A stretch of 11,638 nucleotides of DNA, from contig DUJZ01000089.1 in assembly GCA_013329565.1 (NCBI GenBank), positions 1,543-13,180 on the forward strand. The letters are read 5' to 3'. The position numbers were made by a program, and so were the translations under genes. The notes below the pieces were generated by a model. That model was not told the DNA's origin and searched no databases. It saw only the letters and a program-made list of their open reading frames with translations. Positions 5,615 through 11,636 of the stretch are shown here, piece after piece; within the stretch, counting starts at the first letter, position 1, and each line of letters starts with the position of its first letter. The stretch is from Methanomassiliicoccales archaeon (GTDB lineage: Archaea > Thermoplasmatota > Thermoplasmata > Methanomassiliicoccales > UBA472).

Positions 5615-6523
5615 ATGACATCTCTGAAGGTGGTCCTGGCCGGGGTGGAGATGGAGAACCCCACCATGCTGGCCTCGGGCATCATGGGCGAGACGGGAGG
5701 GTCGCTCCTGGCCATGGCCAAGGGCGGAGCCGGTGCCCTGGTCACCAAGTCCATTGGCAGCGTTCCTAGGCAAGGACACAAGAACCCCACACTTGTCGAG
5801 CTGGAGTACGGCTACATGAACGCCATGGGGCTGCCGAACCCGGGAATAGAGGCGTTCGGCGATGAGATGTACGAGGCCTCCAAGGCTGGAATTCCGATCG
5901 TGGGAAGCGTTTTCGGCTCGTCCGCAGAAGAGTTCGCTTCGTTGGCCAGACGAATGCAGGAGTACGGAGCGGAGGCGGTGGAGCTCAATCTGAGCTGCCC
6001 GCACGCCAAGGGCTACGGCATGGAGGTGGGAGTGGACCCGGAAGTCGTCGCCAACATCATCAAGGAGGTCAAGCAGGCCGTCGTTATTCCAGTGTTCGCC
6101 AAGCTCACACCGAACACTCACAAGTTGATCGACGTGGCCAAGGCGGCCGAGGACGCCGGCGTGGACGCCATCGTGGCGATCAACACCCTCAAGGCCATGA
6201 AGATAGACGTGGATGCCAGGCAGCCGGTGCTTTCCAACCGTTACGGCGGTCTATCAGGCCCTGCGGTCAGAGGCGTGGGCGTTCGATGCGTCTACGAGCT
6301 GTACGAGGCGCTCAAGATACCGGTGATCGGCGTTGGTGGAATAGAGGACTGGCGCTCCGCCCTGGAGTACATGATGGCCGGTGCTGTCGCCGTTCAAATA
6401 GGCAGCGGTGTCGGTCGCAACGGGCCGCAGGTTTTCGGAGACATCTGCGCCGGGATCACGTCCTACATGGCCCAGAACAACCTTCGCGACATCACTCAGC
6501 TGGTGGGGGTAGCTCATGACTGA
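5615..6523 (+). CDS. pyrD: Dihydroorotate dehydrogenase, class IB catalytic subunit
   Basis: This 302-residue FMN enzyme oxidises dihydroorotate to orotate in de novo pyrimidine synthesis, passing electrons through PyrK to NAD. Class I features are clear: TKSIG at 44-48 (FMN/orotate-contacting Lys45), YMNAMGLPNPG at 67-77, the loop NLSCPHAKGYG at 125-135 with catalytic Cys128 (class 2 enzymes use Ser), AINTLKAMKIDV, NRYGGLSGPAVR, and the C-terminal phosphate-binding GVGGIEDWRSALEYMMAGA. The adjacent, overlapping pyrK identifies it as class IB. Its length is normal for the family. No SD is obvious, but the TATA box suggests a leaderless message. Confidence 0.95.
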   Translation: MTSLKVVLAGVEMENPTMLASGIMGETGGSLLAMAKGGAGALVTKSIGSVPRQGHKNPTLVELEYGYMNAMGLPNPGIEAFGDEMYEASKAGIPIVGSVFGSSAEEFASLARRMQEYGAEAVELNLSCPHAKGYGMEVGVDPEVVANIIKEVKQAVVIPVFAKLTPNTHKLIDVAKAAEDAGVDAIVAINTLKAMKIDVDARQPVLSNRYGGLSGPAVRGVGVRCVYELYEALKIPVIGVGGIEDWRSALEYMMAGAVAVQIGSGVGRNGPQVFGDICAGITSYMAQNNLRDITQLVGVAHD

Positions 6524-7304
6524 GCGGTTCATGGTCACGCAGACCGCGGTGAGCGTTGCGTCCCGTTCAGAGGAGGCGGACGGTGTCGTCACTCTCCGTT
6601 TCGATTGGGACGCTCCTGCGTCCCCGGGACAGTTCATCATGGTCTGGATACCTGGCGTGGACGAGGTTCCCATGTCGCTGTCGTATTTAGGCGATAGGAA
6701 AGGCATCACGGTCAAGGACATCGGCGAGGCAACGAAAGCCCTGACGTCCCTGCAGGTAGGGGACATGATCATCGTCCGCGGTCCCTACGGACGAGGTTAC
6801 CACGTTCCGAAGGGAAGGATACTGGCGGTCGGAGGCGGAACGGGAATGGCCTCTTTGCTTCCCACTATGGAGCGCATCGCCGCGTCGGAAGTGCATACGG
6901 CCATTGGCGCCCGGAACGAGAAGGAGCTGATCTTCGAGGAGCGCTCCAGGAAGACCTCCTCTGCCGTCCGGGTATCGACCGACGACGGCAGCAGGGGCTT
7001 CCACGGGAACGCTGTGCAGCTGGCCAAGGAAATGATGTCTCAAACGAAATATGACATGGTCCTCGGCTGCGGGCCGGAGAAGATGCTGTTCTTCCTGCAC
7101 AAACTGTGTCTGGAGAACGGGATCCCGTGCCAGATGTCATTGGAGCGCTACATGAAGTGCGGCGGCGGATTGTGCGGTTCCTGCGCCATCGACGGGAAGC
7201 GCGTCTGCCGCGAGGGACCGGTGTTCTCTGGCGATGAACTAAAGGAAATGAAGGAGTTCGGGAAGCAGCGCAGGGACGAGTGCGGCGGCCGGCTCAAGTT
7301 GTGA
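6516..7304 (+). CDS. pyrK: Dihydroorotate dehydrogenase electron-transfer subunit
   Basis: This 262-residue ferredoxin-reductase-type protein binds FAD and a [2Fe-2S] cluster and links PyrD to NAD. Domains in order are: an N-terminal FAD-binding barrel (about 1-98) with SPGQFIMVWIPG and VPMSLS in place of the classical R-x-Y-S motif, an NAD-binding domain with LAVGGGTGMASLLPT at 103-117 and VLGCGPEKM at 182-190, and a C-terminal cluster loop with Cys215, Cys220, Cys223 and Cys231. Cys256 is an extra cysteine near the end. The ATG at 6516 overlaps the pyrD frame by eight bases and is preceded by GGTGGGGGT at 6502-6510 as SD, indicating translational coupling. The 3' end overlaps the convergent synthase gene by 11 bases. 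Confidence 0.93.
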   Translation: MTERFMVTQTAVSVASRSEEADGVVTLRFDWDAPASPGQFIMVWIPGVDEVPMSLSYLGDRKGITVKDIGEATKALTSLQVGDMIIVRGPYGRGYHVPKGRILAVGGGTGMASLLPTMERIAASEVHTAIGARNEKELIFEERSRKTSSAVRVSTDDGSRGFHGNAVQLAKEMMSQTKYDMVLGCGPEKMLFFLHKLCLENGIPCQMSLERYMKCGGGLCGSCAIDGKRVCREGPVFSGDELKEMKEFGKQRRDECGGRLKL

Positions 7305-8466
7305 GCACCGGTCGTATCACGGACGCCACGATCTCGCGGAACTCGAGGTCGCCCACCCTTCCTTTCTTCTCTCCTATCATCTTCACCCGGTCCAGTATCT
7401 CCGAGAGCTGTTCGTCCGTGGCTATGAGACCGATATCATCCACTCTTTTCCGGATGTAGTTCAGCCCGCTGTGCTTTCCCATGAGGATATGCCTTTCGTT
7501 GCCGACCAGGCGAGGATCGATGCTCTCGTACGTTAGCGGGCAAGCGAGCACGGCCGCCACGTGAATTCCGGACTCGTGCGAGAAGGCGTTCCTCCCCACC
7601 AGGGGCTGGTTGACCGGCTTCCGCAGACCGGAGAACGTTTCCACCATCTCCGAGATCTCCATGAGCTTGGTGGTGTCGATCCCGAGATCTTTCCCGTACA
7701 TGAACTTCATGGCCGCCACGAACTGCTCGAGCGGGACGTTTCCGCATCTTTCACCGATGCCGTTGACGGTCGTCGTGACCGCGTCAGCCCCGGCCTTGAC
7801 GCCCTCAATGGCGTTCGCGAGAGCAAGACCGTAATCGTTGTGCAAGTGTAGTGAAACAGGAACGCGCACCGCCTCCTTGGCCCGGGCGACCAGGAAGGAT
7901 ATCGCCTCGGGAGAAGCGCAGCCTAACGTGTCAGTGACGCCTATGCGGTCCGCACCGGCGGCCTCGGACACCATGTACACGCTGAGAAGGAAGTCCAGGT
8001 CCGTGCGGGTGGTGTCCTCGGCGCTCATGCTTACCTGAACGCCGCGGGATTTGGCGTACTCTATGCCGTTTATTATCTTGTCCAGAACGTACCTGCGGTC
8101 CTTGTGGAACTTGTGCTTGATGTGCAGGTCCGACGTTCCAATGAAGAGGAGCACCATGTCCACCCCGGCGTCCACCGAGGCGTCGATGTCGTCCTTGGTT
8201 ATTCTGGAAAGAACAAGAATGTCCGCGTCCAGCTTCTCGTCGCAGATGGCCTTGACAGAAGCCTTCTCTCGCTCCGAGACCGCAGGAAAGCCAGCCTCGA
8301 TCTGGGGCACGCGCATCTCATCGAGCTTGCGGGCGATGGCCACCTTCTGCTCCAAGCTGAAAGTAACGCCAGGGGTCTGTTCTCCATCGCGCAGCGTGGA
8401 ATCGTAAACGATGACGTCCCCTATGTCCAGCTTGGGATTGTAGGGGCCGAGGGCCAACTCGTCCAT
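7294..8466 (-). CDS. Homocitrate/isopropylmalate synthase-family enzyme
   Basis: This 390-residue DRE-TIM metallolyase condenses acetyl-CoA with a 2-oxoacid. Visible motifs are YDSTLRDGEQTPG at 21-33 (catalytic Arg26, metal-ligand Asp27), SLHLHNDYG at 205-213 (metal ligands His207 and His209), GIGERCGN at 237-243, and SHESGIHVAAVL at 296-307 followed by GKHSG. The LeuA-dimer regulatory domain of about 120 residues is absent, so this is a short form as in homocitrate synthase (NifV, HCS) and archaeal AksA. The substrate could be 2-oxoglutarate (lysine or coenzyme B precursors), pyruvate (citramalate) or 2-oxoisovalerate; the sequence alone does not decide. An upstream in-frame extension to 8676 is rejected because it runs through the divergent gene. 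The TATA spacing supports a leaderless start at 8466. Confidence 0.87.
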   Translation of the reverse strand: MDELALGPYNPKLDIGDVIVYDSTLRDGEQTPGVTFSLEQKVAIARKLDEMRVPQIEAGFPAVSEREKASVKAICDEKLDADILVLSRITKDDIDASVDAGVDMVLLFIGTSDLHIKHKFHKDRRYVLDKIINGIEYAKSRGVQVSMSAEDTTRTDLDFLLSVYMVSEAAGADRIGVTDTLGCASPEAISFLVARAKEAVRVPVSLHLHNDYGLALANAIEGVKAGADAVTTTVNGIGERCGNVPLEQFVAAMKFMYGKDLGIDTTKLMEISEMVETFSGLRKPVNQPLVGRNAFSHESGIHVAAVLACPLTYESIDPRLVGNERHILMGKHSGLNYIRKRVDDIGLIATDEQLSEILDRVKMIGEKKGRVGDLEFREIVASVIRPVLTT

Positions 8467-8488
8467 ATGTGTTGGAATTGACCTGGAG

Positions 8489-8496
8489 TTAAAAAT
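8489..8496 (-). promoter_or_regulatory. TATA box of the homocitrate-synthase-family gene
   Basis: The minus strand reads ATTTTTAA, 23-30 bases before the ATG at 8466. It shares the 108-base divergent region with the promoter of the TPR gene. Confidence 0.5.
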
Positions 8497-8543
8497 GGTT
8501 TCTATGGGCGCCCCTCGTCGTTCGGTAACTTCGCAATCGTCAA

Positions 8544-8552
8544 CTTTTTTAA
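8544..8552 (+). promoter_or_regulatory. TATA-like box of the TPR gene
   Basis: CTTTTTTAA lies 23-31 bases before the ATG at 8575. This spacing favours that ATG over the one at 8557. Confidence 0.45.
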
Positions 8553-8574
8553 GGGGATGGTGGTTGCGAGCGGC

Positions 8575-9009
8575 ATGGCGGAGGAGCCCAAGCGGAACCC
8601 TAACTTCATCGAGGTCAGCCACGGGCATCTCCTGGTGAACGTTCCTCTCACAACCTACGAAGGGACGACCTACCACATCAGGCCCGACGAGGCGGAGAAG
8701 CTCAAGAGGATGCTGGCCTCACGATATCCGTGGCTCACGCAGAACGCACTCAGGGTGTTCATCGAGGAGGCCGAGCAGGCCATGCACGATCGCATCCAAG
8801 CGCAGCTAGGCTATATGGAGAAAGCGAGGCACGCTCTGCACTCCGGGAACTATCAAAGGGCGAAGCGCATGGCCGAGCGGCAGATCGAGGAGCTTCCGGA
8901 CGACGCCGACGCGTGGTACGTTCTCGGCGAGTCGTTATGCAAGCTCGGGGAGACGGAAGAGGGTTTTGTCGCCCTGACGAAAGCGCGCAGCCTTTCCAAG
9001 AATAGATAG
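8575..9009 (+). CDS. Small TPR-repeat protein
   Basis: This 144-residue soluble protein has at least two tetratricopeptide-like helical pairs in its C-terminal half (about 78-142). The pattern ARHALHSGNYQRAKRMAERQ is followed by DADAWYVLGESLCKLGETEE and the start of a third repeat. TPRs are protein-binding scaffolds. The N-terminal 70 residues are different: a short beta-rich start (FIEVSHGHLLVNVPLTTYEGTTYHI), then helices containing SRYPWLTQNALRVFIEEAE. I do not recognise this part. The start at ATG 8575 fits the TATA distance; ATG 8557 would add six residues. The gene converges on the cysteine-rich unknown with only two bases between stop codons. The partner protein is unknown. Confidence 0.8.
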   Translation: MAEEPKRNPNFIEVSHGHLLVNVPLTTYEGTTYHIRPDEAEKLKRMLASRYPWLTQNALRVFIEEAEQAMHDRIQAQLGYMEKARHALHSGNYQRAKRMAERQIEELPDDADAWYVLGESLCKLGETEEGFVALTKARSLSKNR

Positions 9010-9011
9010 GG

Positions 9012-9857
9012 CTACGGGAACAGCGCCTGCAGCGCCTTCACCACGTCCATCATATTGGCTCCCCACGGTACAGATGCGATGTTTCCTTCAACGGTGCAGC
9101 CTTCCTTCACCTTGCAGCATTTGACCATCGTCGGCACGCCGTCCTTGGGGGCAAGGTTCTGCGGGCATATGTCCAGGCTCTCGACAGGACGGCGGTATAT
9201 GTGCTGGTATATGCGGCGGGAGAGATCGCATCCGATGAGCGTTGATTCCACATCGATCTCCGGTGTCTCGTCCAGATAGAAGATCTTCTTTTCCGAACCG
9301 AGCCCAGAGGCGCGGCAAGGGAATATCACTCCAGGTGTCTTCACCAGCCGTTCCTTTTCCATGATATCGATGTTCACGTACTCGGGTACTATCGGTTTCT
9401 CAAAAAGCCCGGAGGATAACGCACGTTCTACGAGAACGGACAGCTTGGACGGTGACGGAGGAACGACATCCAGAACACGGAGGTCCAGAAGCTTATCGGC
9501 CTTGAGGAACGAAACGTGGGAGAACATGCCGGAGACGACCACGGTCTTGCCGTTGTTCTTCCGCACCAAACGGGCCAGCTGCGAGACGTTTAGAACGTCC
9601 ACATCCTCGTCGTGGATGAAGACGGTATCCCCGGGAAGGGAGATTATCTCCAGGCCGGTTACGGGACGGAAGAGGTCCTTGCCCTTCTGCTTGATCACGC
9701 GCACGGTAGCGGTGTCATTGCCGTTCCTCAGGATCATGAAGTCCGTCCGGGTGTAGGCGATCTTGTCCTGGAAGTTGGAGAGGATGTTCTCTCTGGTCAA
9801 GGCAAAATCTACATGGCGAAGGGAAACGTCCTTGCAATGGTCCGGAAGGTTCGGCAC
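9012..9857 (-). CDS. Conserved-looking protein with C-terminal cysteine cluster, function unknown
   Basis: This 281-residue soluble protein starts with GTG at 9857, 24-32 bases downstream of a strong TATA box (probably leaderless). It has no signal peptide or membrane helix. The N-terminal two thirds alternate beta and alpha segments, with IHDEDVDVLNVSQLARLVRK and GKTVVVSGMFSHVSFL at about 81-118 looking like a Rossmann-type unit. The C-terminal third holds Cys181, Cys210, Cys231, Cys247, Cys248 and Cys254, a set that could bind zinc or an Fe-S cluster; the only other Cys is Cys8. It ends with a conserved-looking PWGANMMDVVKALQALFP. I cannot name the family. It is divergent from a CopZ-like zinc/[2Fe-2S] protein across 97 bases, which makes a metal-related role possible but unproven. 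Confidence 0.78.
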   Translation of the reverse strand: MPNLPDHCKDVSLRHVDFALTRENILSNFQDKIAYTRTDFMILRNGNDTATVRVIKQKGKDLFRPVTGLEIISLPGDTVFIHDEDVDVLNVSQLARLVRKNNGKTVVVSGMFSHVSFLKADKLLDLRVLDVVPPSPSKLSVLVERALSSGLFEKPIVPEYVNIDIMEKERLVKTPGVIFPCRASGLGSEKKIFYLDETPEIDVESTLIGCDLSRRIYQHIYRRPVESLDICPQNLAPKDGVPTMVKCCKVKEGCTVEGNIASVPWGANMMDVVKALQALFP

Positions 9858-9880
9858 GAAATCCAGTTACGTTGCCGAGC

Positions 9881-9889
9881 GTATATAAT
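9881..9889 (-). promoter_or_regulatory. TATA box of the cysteine-rich unknown
   Basis: The minus strand reads ATTATATAC, the strongest TATA box in the window, 24-32 bases before the GTG at 9857. It supports the GTG start. Confidence 0.65.
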
Positions 9890-9921
9890 CGAATCGAAGA
9901 ACACCTTACCTCGGGGCCGCA

Positions 9922-9930
9922 TTCTTATAT
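9922..9930 (+). promoter_or_regulatory. TATA box of the CopZ-like gene
   Basis: TTCTTATAT lies 25-33 bases before the ATG at 9955. Together with the promoter at 9881-9889 it makes a compact divergent promoter region. Confidence 0.6.
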
Positions 9931-9954
9931 CCATGTCGATCCGATTCAACCCTC

Positions 9955-10404
9955 ATGACCGACTGTCCCCTATGTGAACGCCCGGGTCTGGATGTCGAGA
10001 GGATCACCGTTGCCGCTCATACCAAGGAGGCCCAATGGCCTCTTGGTGACGATCCGTTCTTTCATTGCCCGACCCCCGGCTGCGATGCAATCTACTTCAC
10101 CGCCGCTGGAAGGGTGTTGAGAAAGGCCGATGTCAAGACCAGGGTGACCTTCAAGGAGCGCTCGTCCCCCAGGCCGTTGTGCTATTGCAAGCAGGTGACG
10201 GAGGAGGATGTCATCAAAGCGATCGAGAACGGCGCTAGCACCTTCGAGGACGTAAAGCAGATCACGGGCATCGGAGGCGGAGGACAGTGCAAGGTGACGA
10301 ACCCCGCGGGAAGGTGCTGCTCCAGGAACTACCGTCCCTTCATCGACGGGGAACTGGCAAAAAGAGGGTTGTTGAAACAGGCGCTGATCCAACCGGGTCT
10401 TTGA
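9955..10404 (+). CDS. CopZ N-terminal-domain-like zinc and [2Fe-2S] protein, without the HMA domain
   Basis: This 149-residue protein matches the layout of the N-terminal domain of Archaeoglobus CopZ, which binds one zinc and one [2Fe-2S] cluster. The zinc part has CPLC (Cys4, Cys7), then HCPTPGCDAIYF with Cys38 and Cys43. The BFD-like part has CYC (Cys76, Cys78), QVTEEDVIKAIENGA, then TGIGGGGQC (Cys112) and CC at 121-122, the usual spacing for [2Fe-2S] ligands. In Archaeoglobus CopZ a copper-binding HMA domain with a CxxC motif follows; here the protein ends soon after the cluster domain and no HMA CxxC is present. No copper ATPase is nearby. It may therefore be a redox partner or metal reductase and not a copper chaperone. 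A TATA box places a leaderless start at ATG 9955. Confidence 0.85.
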   Translation: MTDCPLCERPGLDVERITVAAHTKEAQWPLGDDPFFHCPTPGCDAIYFTAAGRVLRKADVKTRVTFKERSSPRPLCYCKQVTEEDVIKAIENGASTFEDVKQITGIGGGGQCKVTNPAGRCCSRNYRPFIDGELAKRGLLKQALIQPGL

Positions 10405-10430
10405 GACGTTCTCCAGGCGAAAACGAAAAT

Positions 10431-10439
10431 CTAATTATA
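10431..10439 (+). promoter_or_regulatory. TATA box of the tRNA-Cys gene
   Basis: CTAATTATA, preceded by an A-rich BRE-like CGAAAAT at 10424-10430, lies 25-33 bases before the mature 5' end at 10464, so the transcript would start close to it. Confidence 0.6.
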
Positions 10440-10463
10440 CGGGCTACAGAATCAACCTTCAAG

Positions 10464-10552
10464 GCTGGGATGACAGAGCGGCCATGTGGCGGACTGCAGT
10501 CCACCAAGGCGGTAATCCGCACACCCGTGTTCAAATCACGGTCCCAGCTCCA
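10464..10552 (+). tRNA. tRNA-Cys (anticodon GCA) with a 15-base intron
   Basis: The acceptor GCTGGGA pairs with TCCCAGC at 10542-10548, followed by T73 (the cysteine discriminator) and an encoded CCA. The D arm has a three-pair stem (ACA with TGT) and a loop with A14, G15 and GG. The T arm is CCGTG / TTCAAAT / CACGG. The anticodon stem GCGGA (10489-10493) pairs with TCCGC (10516-10520) only if bases 10500-10514 are removed as an intron between positions 37 and 38. The spliced loop is CTGCAGA with anticodon GCA at 10496-10498. The spliced tRNA is 74 bases with CCA. The variable loop is short (ACAC). A T-rich stretch follows directly. Confidence 0.93.
10500..10514 (+). other. tRNA intron (bulge-helix-bulge, position 37/38)
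   Basis: The 15-base intron starts TCCACC and ends CGGTA. A four-pair central helix forms between exon positions 32-35 (CTGC, 10494-10497) and intron bases 10509-10512 (GCGG), including one U-G pair. It is flanked by the three-base bulges AGT (10498-10500) and TAA (10513-10515), with cuts after the second base of each. This is the arrangement recognised by the archaeal tRNA splicing endonuclease. The inner stem beyond the helix is very short. Confidence 0.85.
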
Positions 10553-10570
10553 TTTTATCTTTACTTCTTC
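10553..10570 (+). terminator. T-rich terminator of tRNA-Cys
   Basis: A pyrimidine-rich stretch (TTTTATCTTTACTTCTTC) follows the CCA directly. It resembles archaeal tRNA terminators and runs into the 3' end of the convergent SRPBCC gene. Confidence 0.5.
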
Positions 10571-10989
10571 TCGCAGCGCTTCTTTAGCTCCTCGTTCATC
10601 TTGTTCAAGTTGACCTGGGCGGCCTTGATGGTCTTCCCTACGAAAAGGGTCATGAGGCCGGTGAACTTGATTCTCTGAGAAAACACGCACTTGCTGTCCT
10701 CGATCGTCTCGATAAGGAAGGAATGCTCGGACGTTAGAAGCCCTTTCTTTATGGCACCCTTGGTCAGGATCTCCTTTCCGGATTCCACCCTCATCACCTT
10801 CGACTTGAACTTGGTGTCAGGGCGATCTGGCAGAGCGATGGTGACATCTAGAAGGTTGCCCTCCTTCAGTTCTCCGCTCCACTGGGTTATGAACGGGTTC
10901 CATTCCTTGTACATCGCACTCTCGGAGAGGACCGTCCAGACCTTCTCCGCCGGCACGTTGATCATGACCGAGCCCTTGATCTCCTTCAT
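10561..10989 (-). CDS. SRPBCC (START-like/polyketide cyclase) family protein
   Basis: This 142-residue soluble protein has the helix-grip fold pattern. An opening strand with GSVMINVPAEKVWTVLSES is followed by YKEWNPFITQWSGELKEGN at about 27-45, then alternating strands, and a long C-terminal helix ending in NLNKMNEELKKRCEKK. Such proteins form a hydrophobic pocket for lipids, polyketides or other small molecules. No catalytic residue is evident and the ligand cannot be predicted. The start at ATG 10989 lies 24-31 bases after a TATA box, so the gene is probably leaderless. Its 3' end lies eight bases from the convergent tRNA-Cys gene. Confidence 0.82.
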   Translation of the reverse strand: MKEIKGSVMINVPAEKVWTVLSESAMYKEWNPFITQWSGELKEGNLLDVTIALPDRPDTKFKSKVMRVESGKEILTKGAIKKGLLTSEHSFLIETIEDSKCVFSQRIKFTGLMTLFVGKTIKAAQVNLNKMNEELKKRCEKK

Positions 10990-11012
10990 AAAGGCGATAC
11001 CAATCTCGGAAT

Positions 11013-11020
11013 GATATAAT
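11013..11020 (-). promoter_or_regulatory. TATA box of the SRPBCC gene
   Basis: The minus strand reads ATTATATC, 24-31 bases before the ATG at 10989. Just upstream lies a nearly pure AT stretch with an imperfect palindrome (11022-11041). Confidence 0.6.
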
Positions 11021-11021
11021 G

Positions 11022-11056
11022 GTTAATATTAATTAATTAACTAAATAATATTTTAT
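11022..11056. repeat. AT-rich stretch with imperfect inverted repeat
   Basis: GTTAAT at 11022-11027 and ATTAAC at 11036-11041 form an inverted repeat around an all-AT centre containing TTAATTAA. AT-rich sequence continues to 11056. It lies just upstream of the SRPBCC promoter and downstream of the nitroreductase stop, so it could be a regulator site, a terminator for the nitroreductase gene, or both. Confidence 0.4.
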
Positions 11057-11090
11057 GATGGAAGGTGCAAGGGATGGGGATCCAGCGGCC

Positions 11091-11636
11091 TCACCACTTA
11101 TCCCAGTGCGCCACATCCGAAAGCGGCTTCCTATTCGTACTGCCGGTCACCGCCTTGGTGAGCTTTTCACCTAACGACCTCTTCTCGGTGGGATGTCCCA
11201 GGGGTGTCATGCAGACGACCCTTATGTTTTCTGGAATGCCTAGAAGTTCCTTGACCTTGTCCTCCTTATAAGCCGCGAGGTAGCAGGTCCCCAGGCCCAT
11301 GTCCGTGGCCGCAAGTACCAGGTTGTGCATGGCGAGGGCGGAGTCCCACATGTAATATGGAAGGCCGTTCAAATCCGTGGACTCCTTGGGGTCGGCGCAG
11401 ACGACTATGACGGCCGGAGCATCCTTCAGCCATCCATTGAATGCCATATTGTTTTTAGTGATTCCGGCAATGATTTCCTTGTCGGTCACGGCCACGAAGC
11501 GCCAGCATTGCCTGTTGGCTGCCGAAGGGGCGCGGATGGCCGCCTCCAGCAGCGATTCGATGGTCTCCCTGCTCACCGGGGTATCTAGATAACGGCGAAC
11601 GCTGCGGCGGGCGCGGATGGCTTCGGTGGTCTCCAT
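11091..11636 (-). CDS. Nitroreductase-family FMN oxidoreductase
   Basis: This 181-residue flavoprotein carries the nitroreductase signatures: an N-terminal RARRSVRRYLDTPVS with the FMN-phosphate-binding Arg10-Arg11-Ser12, a helix and loop with APSAANRQCW at 36-45 (the common N-x-Q-P-W has Cys in place of Pro), ALAMHNLVLAATDMGLGTCYLAAY around 100-123, and the late TPLGHPTEKR. Such enzymes are usually dimers that reduce quinones, nitro compounds or other small molecules with NAD(P)H. The substrate here is unknown. The ATG at 11636 is two bases from the window edge, so the gene is complete but its promoter is outside. It runs in the same direction as the SRPBCC gene, separated by 101 bases with a separate promoter. 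Confidence 0.88.
   Translation of the reverse strand: METTEAIRARRSVRRYLDTPVSRETIESLLEAAIRAPSAANRQCWRFVAVTDKEIIAGITKNNMAFNGWLKDAPAVIVVCADPKESTDLNGLPYYMWDSALAMHNLVLAATDMGLGTCYLAAYKEDKVKELLGIPENIRVVCMTPLGHPTEKRSLGEKLTKAVTGSTNRKPLSDVAHWDKW

Noticed and set aside
6687..7100. Minus-strand frame of 137 codons inside pyrK
   Set aside because: It is antisense to a clearly recognised gene with FAD, NAD and cluster motifs and has no features of its own.
8467..8676. Upstream in-frame extension of the homocitrate-synthase-family gene
   Set aside because: It crosses the divergent promoter region and the start of the TPR gene; the TATA box and family length support the ATG at 8466.
10340..10690. Minus-strand frame of 116 codons spanning the tRNA-Cys gene
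   Set aside because: It overlaps the tRNA, the CopZ-like gene end and the SRPBCC gene; its existence follows only from the absence of stops in GC-rich DNA.
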